Shown in pieces: positions 8,287 through 17,451 of a stretch of 64,000 nucleotides of DNA. Location: positions 92,236-156,235 of the forward strand of contig DAOPQC010000009.1 in assembly GCA_035358815.1 (NCBI GenBank), given 5' to 3'. Position numbers and translations under genes: made by a program. How positions within the stretch are numbered: the stretch's first letter is position 1; each line of letters starts with the position of its first letter. The notes under the pieces were generated by a model. That model was given only the letters and a program-made list of their open reading frames with translations, was not told where the DNA came from and did no database searches. Origin of the DNA: Thermoanaerobaculales bacterium (GTDB taxonomy: Bacteria; Acidobacteriota; Thermoanaerobaculia; Thermoanaerobaculales; Sulfomarinibacteraceae).

Positions 8287-9314
8287 GGCTTGCGCCCCTC
8301 CTCGGCGGCCGCGGCATCGACGTCGCGCAGCCGCAACCCCACCAGCGGCAGGCAGAGCAGCCCGATGACGGTGATCGGGACGAAGCAGATCGCGTGGTAG
8401 ACGATGGCGGCGGCGGTCGCGGTGTTGAGCTCGACCGCGAAGAACGCGGTCAGCCCGAGCTGGATCGCCTTGTGCATCCCGCCGATGCCGCCGGGGGTCG
8501 GGATGGCGAGCCCGATGACCGAGAGGGTGACCAGGAAGTACGCGGCGCGCAGCGGCAGGTCGATGCCGAAGGCGAGCAGCGCGACCCGGACCTGCCAGTA
8601 GATCACGTACCAGATCACCAGCGACGCGGCCATCGTGACCAGCAGGCCGCGCGGGCGCTGGAGGATGCGCAGCCCGTCCAGGAAGTGGTTGAGGAAGTTG
8701 GCCAGCGGCCCTCGCCAGCTGGCCCGGAGGCGGCCGATCGGTCGGGTGACGACATCCACGAACTGGTCCTGGAAGCGGAACAGGCCGAGGATCACGAGGG
8801 TGCCAACCACCAGGCCGGCCCCGAACAGGTAGCCCGAGAGGCTGAGGACCCTGAGGTTGCGGGTGGCTTCGGCGTCGAGCTGGGCCATCGTGGGCGGAAA
8901 CAGGACGAAGACCAGGAAGTAGAAGATCACCGTCCAGAGGTCGAAGAGACGCTCGGTGAAGATCGAGGCGAGGGTGCCGGAGATCGGCAGGTGCTCCCGC
9001 TTGGCGAGGACGATCGGCCGGATCAGGTCCCCGATCCTGGCCGGCAGGAGGGTGATCGCCGCGTAGCCGACCGCGACCGCGACGAGCGCGCCCGAGTGGC
9101 GCACCCGGCCGACCGGGCGCAGGATCAGCTGCCAGCGTATGGTGCGCAGGTAGTAGTTGAGCAGCGCGATGGCGGCGGCGGCCACGATCAGGCCCGGCCG
9201 CGCCGATCGCATCGCCTCGCCCACGAGCTCGAAGTCGACGTTCCACAGGAAGTAGGCGATCAGCACCGCCATCAGGAGGAGCGAGGCGCCGATCCGGAGC
9301 GCGTGTCGGTTCAC
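8283..9314 (-). CDS. Flippase-like integral membrane protein (lysylphosphatidylglycerol-synthase transmembrane / UPF0104 family)
   Basis: A 343-residue polytopic protein starting at GTG 9314, with about eight hydrophobic segments and no catalytic domain. The segments LPARIGDLIRPIVL (about residues 78-91) and IPTPGGIGGMHKA (about 285-297) are the conserved loops of the AglD/YbhN/MprF-N family, thought to be lipid flippases or flippase partners. No cargo can be assigned. It is followed by nrdR with a four-base overlap and is divergent from the histone-deacetylase-fold gene, whose start lies only 25 bases away. Confidence 0.75.
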   Translation of the reverse strand: MNRHALRIGASLLLMAVLIAYFLWNVDFELVGEAMRSARPGLIVAAAAIALLNYYLRTIRWQLILRPVGRVRHSGALVAVAVGYAAITLLPARIGDLIRPIVLAKREHLPISGTLASIFTERLFDLWTVIFYFLVFVLFPPTMAQLDAEATRNLRVLSLSGYLFGAGLVVGTLVILGLFRFQDQFVDVVTRPIGRLRASWRGPLANFLNHFLDGLRILQRPRGLLVTMAASLVIWYVIYWQVRVALLAFGIDLPLRAAYFLVTLSVIGLAIPTPGGIGGMHKAIQLGLTAFFAVELNTATAAAIVYHAICFVPITVIGLLCLPLVGLRLRDVDAAAAEEGRKP

Positions 9315-9324
9315 CCGACCAGGG

Positions 9325-9330
9325 TAGTAT
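9325..9330 (+). promoter_or_regulatory. Putative -10 element giving a leaderless mRNA
   Basis: TAGTAT at 9325-9330 lies nine bases before the GTG at 9340, so transcription would begin at or next to the start codon. No ribosome site is visible. Confidence 0.35.
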
Positions 9331-9339
9331 GATGCCGCG

Positions 9340-10368
9340 GTGTCGACAACCGAGACCGACGGGGAAGCCGGCGCGGCCGAGGCGCGGCTCGAGGTCCGGT
9401 CGCACCCGCTCTGCCTCGACCACCGGCCGCATCTCGGCCATCCCGAGCTGCCGGGCCGGGTCACCGCGGTGCTCGAGGCGCTGGCGCCGCCCGCCGACGC
9501 GCGCTGGCGCCTGATCCCCGACAGCCCCCTGCCGCCCGAGGGCGACGTTCTCGGCGTCCTCGAGTGGGTGCACGACGGGGCCTACATCGAGCGCGTGCGC
9601 TCCGCCGCCGCCTCGGCCAAGGGATGGCTCGACTCCGAGGATTGCGCGGTCTCGGCCGGCACCTTCGCGTCCGCGACGGCGGCGGCGGGCCTCGCCCTGC
9701 AGGCGGGCCTCGACCTGGTCAACCACCGGGTCGACCGCGTGTTCGTGGCCGCCCGCCCGCCGGGGCACCACGCCGAGCGGGACCGCGCCCGCGGCTACTG
9801 CTTCTTCAACGCGGCCGCGCTGGCGGCAGAGGTCGTCGTGCGCAGCTGGAACCGCCCGGTGCTGATCGTGGATTTCGACGCCCTCCATGGCAACGGCACC
9901 CAGCAGCACTTCTGGGCGCGCGGGGATGTCGGCTACCTCTCGGTGCACCGCTACCCCTGGTTCCCGGGAACCGGGACCGCGGACGAGGTCGGCACCGGGG
10001 ACGGGCTCGGCGCGACCCGCAACTTCCCGATTGTCGAGGGCGCTGACGACGAGATCTTCTGCACCGCCCTCGAGCGCGGGCTTGAGGAGCTCGCGGGGCG
10101 GCTGCGGCCGGCGGCGCTGGTCCTGTCGGCCGGCTTCAACGGCCACCATGCCGACCCGACCGGCGGCCTGCGGCTGACCGTGGCCGGCTACCGCCGCCTG
10201 ACCCGGGCCGTGATGACCGCGGCCCGGGCGTTCGCCGGCGGCCGCGTGCTGTCGATCCTGGAGGGCGGATTTGCGCCGGTCGCCCTGGCCGAGGGAGCCC
10301 GCGCCCACGTCGAGGAGCTGGCCGAGCCGGACCGTTCGGGTTCAAAGGCGGGAATGGCAGTCAATTAG
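9340..10368 (+). CDS. Histone deacetylase / acetylpolyamine amidohydrolase-fold protein with altered active site
   Basis: The 342-residue protein aligns along its length with bacterial class II-type deacetylases: HPELPGRV, ARPPGHHAERD (His143-His144, the charge-relay pair, intact), CFFNAAAL and HGNGTQQHFW. The zinc site is not canonical. In the DxH motif the sequence reads DFDALHGNG, so the ligand His is Leu182; the third ligand Asp in GFDxH is Asn267 (GFNGHH); and the catalytic Tyr of EGGY is Phe311 (EGGF). Only Asp180 of three ligands remains. It may be a pseudoenzyme, a ligand-binding protein or a differently metallated hydrolase. It is probably leaderless and divergent from the flippase-like gene. 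Confidence 0.82.
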   Translation: MSTTETDGEAGAAEARLEVRSHPLCLDHRPHLGHPELPGRVTAVLEALAPPADARWRLIPDSPLPPEGDVLGVLEWVHDGAYIERVRSAAASAKGWLDSEDCAVSAGTFASATAAAGLALQAGLDLVNHRVDRVFVAARPPGHHAERDRARGYCFFNAAALAAEVVVRSWNRPVLIVDFDALHGNGTQQHFWARGDVGYLSVHRYPWFPGTGTADEVGTGDGLGATRNFPIVEGADDEIFCTALERGLEELAGRLRPAALVLSAGFNGHHADPTGGLRLTVAGYRRLTRAVMTAARAFAGGRVLSILEGGFAPVALAEGARAHVEELAEPDRSGSKAGMAVN

Positions 10369-10579
10369 TGGCGGAATCTGATCCGGAAAATACTGCCGCA
10401 ATGCGCCGGATTTGTGATCACATTTCGAACAGTTGAGCCCCGTCACATTTCGCCCCAAGTCGTTGCAGGACCTGAGAAATTCGCCTGTATGGCGTGTTTG
10501 ACCGAAGACTTTGCTGTGGTATATCATGATCTCGAACGGAATCGTTTGCTCTGAACCACTGTCCCTTGGAGGATGAGCA
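10369..10579 (+). promoter_or_regulatory. AT-richer promoter region of the secreted repeat protein
   Basis: TTGACC (10498-10503), a 16-base spacer and TATATC (10520-10525) form a strong sigma-70 promoter. Upstream there is a palindrome TGTGATCACA (10413-10422) and two copies of CACATTTCG (10419-10427 and 10444-10452) 25 bases apart, possible regulator sites. GGAGG at 10568-10572 serves the ATG at 10580. This stretch is distinctly less GC-rich than its surroundings. Confidence 0.6.
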
Positions 10580-12208
10580 ATGCGACAGAATATGATCGGC
10601 GGGGCACTCGTTGCGGCGGCCCTCATGTTCACCGTGAGCGCGTCGGCCGACGTGATGTTCTGGCTCGACACCCCGCAGCCGGATGCCACGGTGTTCGGTC
10701 TCCAGGAGGTCTCGGGGTACATCCTGGGTGACGTGTCGGGGTGCGGCGCTCCGTGGCAATGGCCGCAGTGCGACTGGGGAGACGCCGCAGTCTTGGGTGT
10801 CGACCTCTACATCGACGGCGGGTACGTCGCCTCGGCCGATCTCTATCAGCCGCGGTACGACATCCTCCTGGCCTATCCCTGGTACGCCGGGACGCCGTTC
10901 GAAAGGCCGGGCTTCGCGACCTCGTTCGACTCCAGGAACTTCGCCAACGGCGAGCACACGCTGTTCGTCCGGGTCGCGTTCGCGGACGGCACGGAGCAGG
11001 ACTACGGGCAGCGCACGGTGATCGTCAACAACCTGCTCAACCAGGCGCCGTTCGGTGAGCTCGAGCTGCCGGGCCCGAATCAGCCGATGAACGGGGTCTT
11101 TCCGGTGACCGGCTGGGCGCTCGACGACGGTGAGGTGGCCCTGGTCGAGGTGCTGGTGGACGGGATGGCGATCGGCCAGGCGCTCACCGGCATGCACCGG
11201 CCGGACATCGGCCACCGCTTCCCGAGCCACCCCGATGCCGAGTACGCCGGCTTCGTCCGGATGCTCAACACCACGGTGCTCACCAACGGAATCCACTCGG
11301 TGTCGATCCGCGTCACCGACGACGACGGCGCCTCGCTGGTCATCGGCCGCCGGTTCGTGCAGACCTTCAACACCGGCTACAACCTGCCGCCGTTCGGCCA
11401 GATCGACGAGCCGATCCCGAACCACATCATGTTCGCCAAGGGCTGCGCGGACCCGGGCGGCTGGTCGACGCCACCCTTCGACGATCCCCAGGTCACCGAG
11501 CTGATCACCGGGTGGGCGCTCGACGTCGGGTCGCGGACCGACCTCGGCGGCGTCGCCTACGTGCAGCTGCTGCTCGACGGGGTGATCCTGGAGGACACTT
11601 ACCTGGGCAGCGACTACTGGCCGTGGCTGCGGCTCGATGTCAACTACTACGGCCACCCCCGGATGGACATCCTGCGCATGTTCCCCGATGTGCCCAACGC
11701 CAAGGACTCGGGGTTCGCGTTCCGCATGGACGTCTCCGATCTGATCAACCGCCAGGGCTATCGGCAGGGGCTCCACTACCTCAAGATCCGCGCCGGCGAC
11801 CTCGAAAGCAATGTCGCCGACATCGACCAGATCCCGGTCATCTTCGACTGCGATGACGATCCGGACCGGCCGTCGTTCGGTGACATCTACACCCCGCTGA
11901 ACATGGAGCTGGTATCCGGCGACGTCGAGGTCACGGGCTACGCCGTCGATTACGACGATCCGCAGTTCGTCGAGATCTGGATCGACGGGACGTTCATCGC
12001 CGTGGCCGACGAGTTCGGGTTGCCGACCCCGGAGGTCGAGGACCGGTACCCGTGGCTGCCGTTGTTCATGACTCGAGACGCCGGCTTCCGCCACATCCTC
12101 GACACCACCCAGTTCACCGACGGCGAGCACCTGCTGGTGGTGTGGACCGAGGACTACTTCGGCGGGCGGAACATGATCGGCGAGCGGCGGTTCGTGGTCG
12201 ACAACTGA
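10580..12208 (+). CDS. Secreted protein with four Ig-like repeats, function unknown
   Basis: A signal peptide (residues 1-23, ending VSASA) leads into four repeats of about 110-150 residues. Each has the pattern VTGxAxD...V..V.I.VDG followed by an aromatic-rich proline segment such as YPWYAGTPFERPGF or YPWLPLF, and ends with an NGxHxLxVRVxDxxG-like strand. Such beta-sandwich repeats occur in extracellular Ig-like modules; no catalytic domain, anchor or sorting signal is seen. The protein is 542 aa and acidic. It is a single-gene unit with its own promoter, good ribosome site and Rho-independent terminator, suggesting regulated, fairly strong expression. Confidence 0.7.
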   Translation: MRQNMIGGALVAAALMFTVSASADVMFWLDTPQPDATVFGLQEVSGYILGDVSGCGAPWQWPQCDWGDAAVLGVDLYIDGGYVASADLYQPRYDILLAYPWYAGTPFERPGFATSFDSRNFANGEHTLFVRVAFADGTEQDYGQRTVIVNNLLNQAPFGELELPGPNQPMNGVFPVTGWALDDGEVALVEVLVDGMAIGQALTGMHRPDIGHRFPSHPDAEYAGFVRMLNTTVLTNGIHSVSIRVTDDDGASLVIGRRFVQTFNTGYNLPPFGQIDEPIPNHIMFAKGCADPGGWSTPPFDDPQVTELITGWALDVGSRTDLGGVAYVQLLLDGVILEDTYLGSDYWPWLRLDVNYYGHPRMDILRMFPDVPNAKDSGFAFRMDVSDLINRQGYRQGLHYLKIRAGDLESNVADIDQIPVIFDCDDDPDRPSFGDIYTPLNMELVSGDVEVTGYAVDYDDPQFVEIWIDGTFIAVADEFGLPTPEVEDRYPWLPLFMTRDAGFRHILDTTQFTDGEHLLVVWTEDYFGGRNMIGERRFVVDN

Positions 12209-12234
12209 CGCTGCCGTCCCACATCCGACTCCGA

Positions 12235-12260
12235 CGCCCCGCTTCGGCGGGGCGTTTTTT
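12235..12260 (+). terminator. Rho-independent terminator of the secreted repeat protein gene
   Basis: Perfect 8-bp stem CGCCCCGC/GCGGGGCG with a TTCG tetraloop (12235-12254), followed by six T residues (12255-12260). Confidence 0.93.
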
Positions 12261-12368
12261 CATTGCACCGGGCGCGCTTCGCCCATTTTGCTAAGATCAT
12301 CGCCGCCGCCGGCTCGGCACGCCGTCGTCGACAGGCGTGCCACCCCGAACTCGGTCGATGGGAGGCTC

Positions 12369-13721
12369 GTGACAGCAGTGACGACAGCGGCGACGGAGCG
12401 GAGCGGTCCCCGGATCCTCACGCGCGCCGAGCACCCGATCTCACGCCGCGATATCGCCCGGGAGGCGCTCAAGGTCCTCTATCGCCTGCAGGGGGCCGGG
12501 TATCAGGCGTACCTGGTCGGAGGGAGCGTCAGGGACCTGATGCTCGGGCGCACGCCCAAGGACTTCGACCTGGCGACCAACGCGCGCCCGCGGGAGATCC
12601 GCAACCTGTTCCGCAACTCGCGCACGATCGGGCGCCGGTTCCGGCTGGTGCACGTCTTCTTCCGCGACACGATCGTCGAGGTCGCCACCTTCCGCGCCAG
12701 CCCGGAGCCGCCGGAGGGGCCCGACGAGTGGGAGGAGGCCGAGCACGAGGCCATGGAGGCCGACGCCGAAGAGGCCGGCCGGGCGCCGCTGCCGGAGGAG
12801 CCCGCGGTCTGGGGCACGCCGGAGGAGGACGCGCTCCGGCGGGACTTCACGGTGAACGGGCTGTTCTACGACATCGCCGACTTCTCGGTCATCGACCATG
12901 TCGGCGGCATCGAGGACCTGCAGGCCGGCGTCATCCGCACCATCGGCAATCCCGACCTCCGCTTCCAGGAGGATCCGGTCCGGATGATGCGGGCGCTCGA
13001 GTACGCGGTGCGGCTGGGCTTCGCGTTGGAGGCGGACACCGCGGGCGCGATCGCACGCAACCGCGACGCCATCCGCACGGTCTCCGGGGCGCGGCTCAAC
13101 TACGAGCTCTTCGAGGGGCTGCGGTCGGGCGCGGCGGCCGGGATCTTCGCCGCGTGGGACCGCGCGGGGCTGTTCGACCTCGCGTTTCCCGACCTTCACT
13201 GCAACGGGTCGGACACTGCACGGCTGCTCCAGGCGGTGGACCGGGACGTCGCGGCCGGTGTCACGTACGCCGATGCCGGCCTGGTGGGCGCGTTCTTCCT
13301 GCCGCGCTTCCTCGAGGTGGTGCGGGAGATGACGACCGACGGCCAGCGCCTCGACAACGTCGGCCTGCTGCAGCGGCTGCGCGACCTGCTCGAGCCGACC
13401 GCGGCCGGGCTGCACCTCTCCAACCACACCGTCCACCTGCTCCACCACGGCCTGTTCACGCTGACCAAGATGGCGCGAGCGCCGGAGCGCGGCCGCCAGG
13501 TGGTCAAGCTGAGCCGGCAGGACTACTTCCCGGTCGCCTGGCAGCTCCAGGGTCTGGCCGCGTCGGCCGGCCTGATCCAGCCCGAGGTGCACGGAGCGTG
13601 GGCGCGCGCCCTCGAGCGGGTCCGCCAGGGCACGCCGGACGACCAGGTGCTGGCGGGCGCCGAGGCCGCACCGGCGAGGCGCCGCCGCCGCCGCTCACGG
13701 CGCGGGCGGGGACGGCGATGA
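12369..13721 (+). CDS. pcnB: Poly(A) polymerase I
   Basis: PcnB adds 3' poly(A) tails that promote RNA decay. The nucleotidyltransferase core LVGGSVRDLML (near residue 47) and the PcnB-specific TPKDFDLATNA carry the catalytic aspartates, followed by RRDFTVNGLFYD and the RNA-binding RFQEDPVRMMRALEYAVRLGF. The tail is a basic run (RRRRRRSRRGRGRR), typical of PcnB rather than of CCA-adding enzymes. An insertion rich in Glu lies around residues 115-145. GTG 12369 is chosen because GGGAGG sits just upstream; GTG 12378 is equally possible. Its stop overlaps the ligA start (ATGA). A -10-like TAAGAT is at 12292. Confidence 0.86.
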   Translation: MTAVTTAATERSGPRILTRAEHPISRRDIAREALKVLYRLQGAGYQAYLVGGSVRDLMLGRTPKDFDLATNARPREIRNLFRNSRTIGRRFRLVHVFFRDTIVEVATFRASPEPPEGPDEWEEAEHEAMEADAEEAGRAPLPEEPAVWGTPEEDALRRDFTVNGLFYDIADFSVIDHVGGIEDLQAGVIRTIGNPDLRFQEDPVRMMRALEYAVRLGFALEADTAGAIARNRDAIRTVSGARLNYELFEGLRSGAAAGIFAAWDRAGLFDLAFPDLHCNGSDTARLLQAVDRDVAAGVTYADAGLVGAFFLPRFLEVVREMTTDGQRLDNVGLLQRLRDLLEPTAAGLHLSNHTVHLLHHGLFTLTKMARAPERGRQVVKLSRQDYFPVAWQLQGLAASAGLIQPEVHGAWARALERVRQGTPDDQVLAGAEAAPARRRRRRSRRGRGRR

Positions 13722-15757
13722 GCGCGGGGCGCGACCCGGCAGCCCGGATCGAAGAGCTGCGGCGGCTGATCCGGCACCACGATCGCCTGTACTACACCGA
13801 GGCCGCGCCGCAGATTTCGGACTTCGAGTACGACCGGCTGTTCGCCGAGCTGCGCCGGCTCGAGGAGGAGCACCCCGAGCTGGCGTCGGAGACGTCGCCG
13901 ACGCGGCGGGTCGGCGGCGAGCCCCTGGAGGGGCTCCAGCAGGTCGCCCATCGCACGCCGATGCTGTCGCTGGACAACAGCTACTCCGAGGACGACCTGC
14001 GCGCCTGGTACCGGAGGATGTGCCGCGAGCTCGGCGAGGCGCCGGACGGGCTCGCCGCCGAGCTCAAGATCGACGGGGTGTCGATCTCGCTCGTCTACCA
14101 GCGCGGCCGCCTGGCGCGGGCGGTCACCCGGGGCGACGGGCTGGTCGGGGACGACGTCACCGCCAACGTCCGCACCATCCGCCGGCTGCCGCTGGAGGTC
14201 GACGGCGCGCCGGACCTGCTCGAGGTCCGGGGCGAGGTCTTCATGCCCCGCAGCGTCTTCGAGCAGCTGAACCGGCGGCGGCGCGAGTCCGGGGAGACCG
14301 AGTTCGCGAACCCGCGCAACGCGACCGCCGGCGCCATCAGGCTGCTCGACTCCCGCGAGACCGCGCGGCGTCGGCTGGACGCGTGGTGCTACCAGGTGGA
14401 GCAGGCCGGCGGATGGCGGCTGGACAGCCACGTCGCCTCGCTCGAGCGGCTGCGCGGCGCCGGCTTCCCGGTGAGCCCGGCGGTCGAGAGGTGCGACAAC
14501 CTCGACGACGTGGAAGCCTACATCCGGAAGTGGCGGCAGGGCCGGGCCGAGCTCGACTTCGACACCGACGGGATCGTCGTCAAGCTCGACAGCGCCGGGC
14601 AGCGGCAGGCGATCGGGACGACCACTCGCGCCGTGCGGTGGGCGGTGGCCTACAAGTTCCCGCCCGCGGGCGTGACGACGCGCTTGACCGACATCGTGGT
14701 CCAGGTCGGGCGGACCGGCGTCCTGACCCCGGTCGCCGTTCTCGAGCCGGTCGTCGTCGCGGGCTCCACGGTGGCACGGGCGACGCTGCACAACTTCGAC
14801 GAGGTGGCCAGGCTCGACGTCCGCATCGGCGACACGGTGTGGGTCGCCAAGGGCGGCGACGTCATCCCGAAGGTCGCGGGGGTGGTCCTCGCGGATCGCC
14901 CCGGGGACGCGCAGGCCTACCCGATTCCGGACCGCTGCCCGGCCTGCTCGAGCCCGGTCGAGCGCAGGGCGGGCGAGGTGGCGGTGCGCTGCCCGAACCC
15001 GGCGTGCCCGGCGGTCGTGGCGTCGAGGCTGCGCCACTTCGTGTCGCGCGGGGCGATGGAGATCGAGGGGCTCGGAGGCGAGCGGCTCGACCAGCTGGCC
15101 AGGGAAGGGCTGGTGACCGATGCGGCCTCGCTGTGGGACCTCGAGACCGGGCAGCTCGAGCAGCTGCCGGGCTGGGGCGAGGTCTCCGCCGCAAAGCTGG
15201 TGTCCGAGCTCGACGCGGCGCGGTCGCGGCCGCTCGAGCGGCTGCTGTTCGGCCTCGGCATCCCGCTGGTCGGAGAGCGCGCGGCCCGGGCGCTGGCGCG
15301 GTCCTTCGGGAGCATGGCCCGGATCGCCGCGGCCACCGCCGGCGAGCTCGAGCAGGTCGAGGGGATCGGCCCGGTGATGGCCGCGTCCCTGCTCCGCTGG
15401 CTTTCCGATCCCGGCAACGCGGCGCTGATCGGCCGCCTTCGCGAGCGAGGGGTCGATCCCTCCCAGGAGGTCGCCGCCGCGGCCGACGCGCAGGGGGCGG
15501 GCCGGCCGTTGGCCGGCCTGACCTTCGTGCTCACGGGAACGTTGAGCCGGCCGCGGCCCGAGCTTCGCGACCGGCTGGAGCAGCTCGGGGCCACGGTGGC
15601 CGGGTCGGTGTCCGGCCGCACCTCGTACCTGGTGGCGGGCGCCGACGCCGGGAGCAAGCTCGGAAAGGCGCGAGAGCTCGGCGTCGAGGTCCTCGACGAG
15701 GAGGGGCTCGAGCGGCTGGTCGAAGAGCGGACCGGGAGGGCGCTGTGGCAGCGGTGA
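13718..15757 (+). CDS. ligA: NAD-dependent DNA ligase
   Basis: LigA seals nicks in replication and repair using NAD. The 679-residue protein contains the Ia domain (HHDRLYYTEAAPQISDFEYD), the adenylation motif AELKIDGVS with the nucleophile Lys near residue 115, the OB fold (GDVIPKV), the four-cysteine zinc finger CPACSSPVE...CPNPACPA (near 406-430), helix-hairpin-helix repeats and a C-terminal BRCT domain (GRPLAGLTFVLTGTL). All domains are complete. ATG 13718 overlaps the pcnB stop by four bases. Confidence 0.96.
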   Translation: MSAGRDPAARIEELRRLIRHHDRLYYTEAAPQISDFEYDRLFAELRRLEEEHPELASETSPTRRVGGEPLEGLQQVAHRTPMLSLDNSYSEDDLRAWYRRMCRELGEAPDGLAAELKIDGVSISLVYQRGRLARAVTRGDGLVGDDVTANVRTIRRLPLEVDGAPDLLEVRGEVFMPRSVFEQLNRRRRESGETEFANPRNATAGAIRLLDSRETARRRLDAWCYQVEQAGGWRLDSHVASLERLRGAGFPVSPAVERCDNLDDVEAYIRKWRQGRAELDFDTDGIVVKLDSAGQRQAIGTTTRAVRWAVAYKFPPAGVTTRLTDIVVQVGRTGVLTPVAVLEPVVVAGSTVARATLHNFDEVARLDVRIGDTVWVAKGGDVIPKVAGVVLADRPGDAQAYPIPDRCPACSSPVERRAGEVAVRCPNPACPAVVASRLRHFVSRGAMEIEGLGGERLDQLAREGLVTDAASLWDLETGQLEQLPGWGEVSAAKLVSELDAARSRPLERLLFGLGIPLVGERAARALARSFGSMARIAAATAGELEQVEGIGPVMAASLLRWLSDPGNAALIGRLRERGVDPSQEVAAAADAQGAGRPLAGLTFVLTGTLSRPRPELRDRLEQLGATVAGSVSGRTSYLVAGADAGSKLGKARELGVEVLDEEGLERLVEERTGRALWQR

Positions 15758-17139
15758 TCTTCGTGGTGGATGACGACGACGGGTCGCGCGAGGCGATGGC
15801 GAGGGCGCTGGCTCGGGTCGGCCACGAGGTGCGTCAGTTCGCGTCGGCAGAGGAGGCCCTGGCGAGGGTGCGCACGGGGGACGCGGTGGATGCCGTGGTG
15901 TCCGACGTCAAGATGCCCGGCATGGACGGCTTCGCGCTGCTGCGCGAGGTCCGCTCGCTGCGCCCCGACCTCGCGTTCCTGCTGGTGACCGCCTACGGCG
16001 AGGTCGAGGGTGCGGTGGCCGCCCTGACCGAGGACGGCGCCGACGACTACCTGACCAAGCCGGTCGAGATGCAGGAGCTGCGCAAGCGGGTCCAGCTCCA
16101 CCTCGAGCGGCGCGTCCTGCAGCGCGAGAACGTCGACCTCAGACAGCGGGTCGACAAGCTCTACGGCTTCGAGAACATCATCGGCCACTCGGCGGCCATG
16201 GAGTCGCTGATCGAGCGGCTGCGGCTGGTCGCGCCGGCGCCGTCGACGGTGTTGATCGTGGGTGAGTCCGGCACCGGCAAGGAGCTGATCGCCAACGCCA
16301 TTCACCAGAACTCGCCGCGCGCCGAGGGGCCGTTCGTGCCGGTCAACTGCGGCGCCATCCCGGGCGAGATCCTGGAGTCCGAGCTGTTCGGCCACGAGCG
16401 GGGCGCCTTCACCGGGGCCCACCAGCGGCGGATCGGGCTCATCGAGTCGGCACACCGGGGGACCCTGTTCCTCGACGAGATCTCCGAGTTGTCGCCGGAC
16501 CTCCAGGTGAAGCTGCTGCGGGTCCTCGAGGAGCGCCGGATCACCCGGGTCGGCGGCAACGAGTCGATCGCCGTTGACTTCCGCCTGGTGGCCGCCACCA
16601 ACCGCCGGCTCGAGCAGTGGGTCGCCGACGGGAGGTTCCGCGAGGACCTCTACTACCGGCTCAAGGTGGTGACCGTCCACTGCCCAGCGCTGCGCGAGCG
16701 GGCCGAGGACATCCCCTTGCTGGTGCAGCACTTCATCGCCGTGTTCAACGAGCAGCTGGGGCGCGACGTGAGGGGGGTCCACCCGTGGGTGCTGGCCGCC
16801 CTGAAGCGCCAGCCCTGGCCCGGGAACGTGCGCGAGCTTCGCAACGTGATCGAGTCGCTGGTGCTGTTCGCGAAGGGCGGCGAGATCTCGCTCGACGAGC
16901 TTCCCGCGGAGTACCGCGCTCCGGCGCAGCCGCCACCCGCCGCCGCCACCGGCGTCTGGCAGCCGCGGCCGATGGCCGACATCGAGAAGGACGCCATCCT
17001 GCGCGCCCTCGAGTACACCAACGGGCACCGCGCGCGGGCCGCCAAGATCCTGGACATCGGCCTGCGGACGCTGCAGCGCAAGCTCAAGGAGTACGGCGAG
17101 GTCGCCCCGGGCGATGACGACGAGGGGGAGGAGGGCTGA
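15745..17139 (+). CDS. NtrC-family response regulator, sigma-54 activator (orphan)
   Basis: The 464-residue protein has a receiver domain with acidic pocket VDDDD and phospho-acceptor Asp54 (VVSDVKMPG), an AAA+ domain with Walker A GESGTGKE, the sigma-54 contact loop GAFTGA, the GGTLFLDEI-equivalent RGTLFLDEI, and a Fis-type HTH (ARAAKILDIGLRTLQRKLKEYG). It should therefore bind enhancers and open sigma-54 promoters when phosphorylated. GTG 15745 is preferred because GGGAGGG lies five bases upstream; GTG 15754 would give a GTGA overlap with ligA. No histidine kinase is adjacent, so the partner is elsewhere. Confidence 0.92.
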   Translation: MAAVIFVVDDDDGSREAMARALARVGHEVRQFASAEEALARVRTGDAVDAVVSDVKMPGMDGFALLREVRSLRPDLAFLLVTAYGEVEGAVAALTEDGADDYLTKPVEMQELRKRVQLHLERRVLQRENVDLRQRVDKLYGFENIIGHSAAMESLIERLRLVAPAPSTVLIVGESGTGKELIANAIHQNSPRAEGPFVPVNCGAIPGEILESELFGHERGAFTGAHQRRIGLIESAHRGTLFLDEISELSPDLQVKLLRVLEERRITRVGGNESIAVDFRLVAATNRRLEQWVADGRFREDLYYRLKVVTVHCPALRERAEDIPLLVQHFIAVFNEQLGRDVRGVHPWVLAALKRQPWPGNVRELRNVIESLVLFAKGGEISLDELPAEYRAPAQPPPAAATGVWQPRPMADIEKDAILRALEYTNGHRARAAKILDIGLRTLQRKLKEYGEVAPGDDDEGEEG

Positions 17140-17451
17140 CCCACCGGGCGCGGACACGGGGACGGGTGGGGGCCCTATCCCCCAGATCCTAGATCCTGGG
17201 CGGGTGGTGGATGCGGGAACGGGAACGGGGACGGCAACCGGAACGACATCGGACGCAGATCCGGCTTCAGGCTTCGTGCTCCGCACTTCGCCCTGACGAG
17301 TCGCCTCCGGTTGCGCCGTGACGGGAGCGGGAGCGGGCGGGGACCACTAACCCCTCATCCCTGACCCCTAACCCCCAACCCCTCTCGCCCCCCACGTATC
17401 ACCTGTCACTCTCCGGGGTACGGGAGCGGGAACGGGAACGGGGACGGGAAG
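17140..17451. repeat. Intergenic repeat block: heptamers, GGGAACG hexamers and telomere-like CCCTAAC units
   Basis: This gap has no gene. It holds AGATCCTAGATCC units (17185-17200), GGGAACGGGAACGGGG-type runs (17215-17240 and 17410-17450), a reverse-oriented member of the dispersed GAAGCCGGAT...TCACGGCG family (about 17255-17325), and a pyrimidine-rich stretch of CCCCTAACCCC-like units at 17345-17395. The G-rich strand could form quadruplexes. Confidence 0.6.

Noticed and set aside
8300..10308. Minus-strand frame continuous with nrdR extending far upstream
   Set aside because: Only the last 159 residues match NrdR. The rest is antisense to the deacetylase-fold gene and out of frame with the flippase-like gene.
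12263..13717. Plus-strand frame running into ligA without a stop
   Set aside because: It is a shifted frame of pcnB, whose motifs are in another frame; LigA homology begins only at ATG 13718.
17340..17400. CCCCTAACCCC-like units considered as a chromosome end
   Set aside because: They are short, degenerate and followed by ordinary genes, and similar units recur elsewhere in the window.
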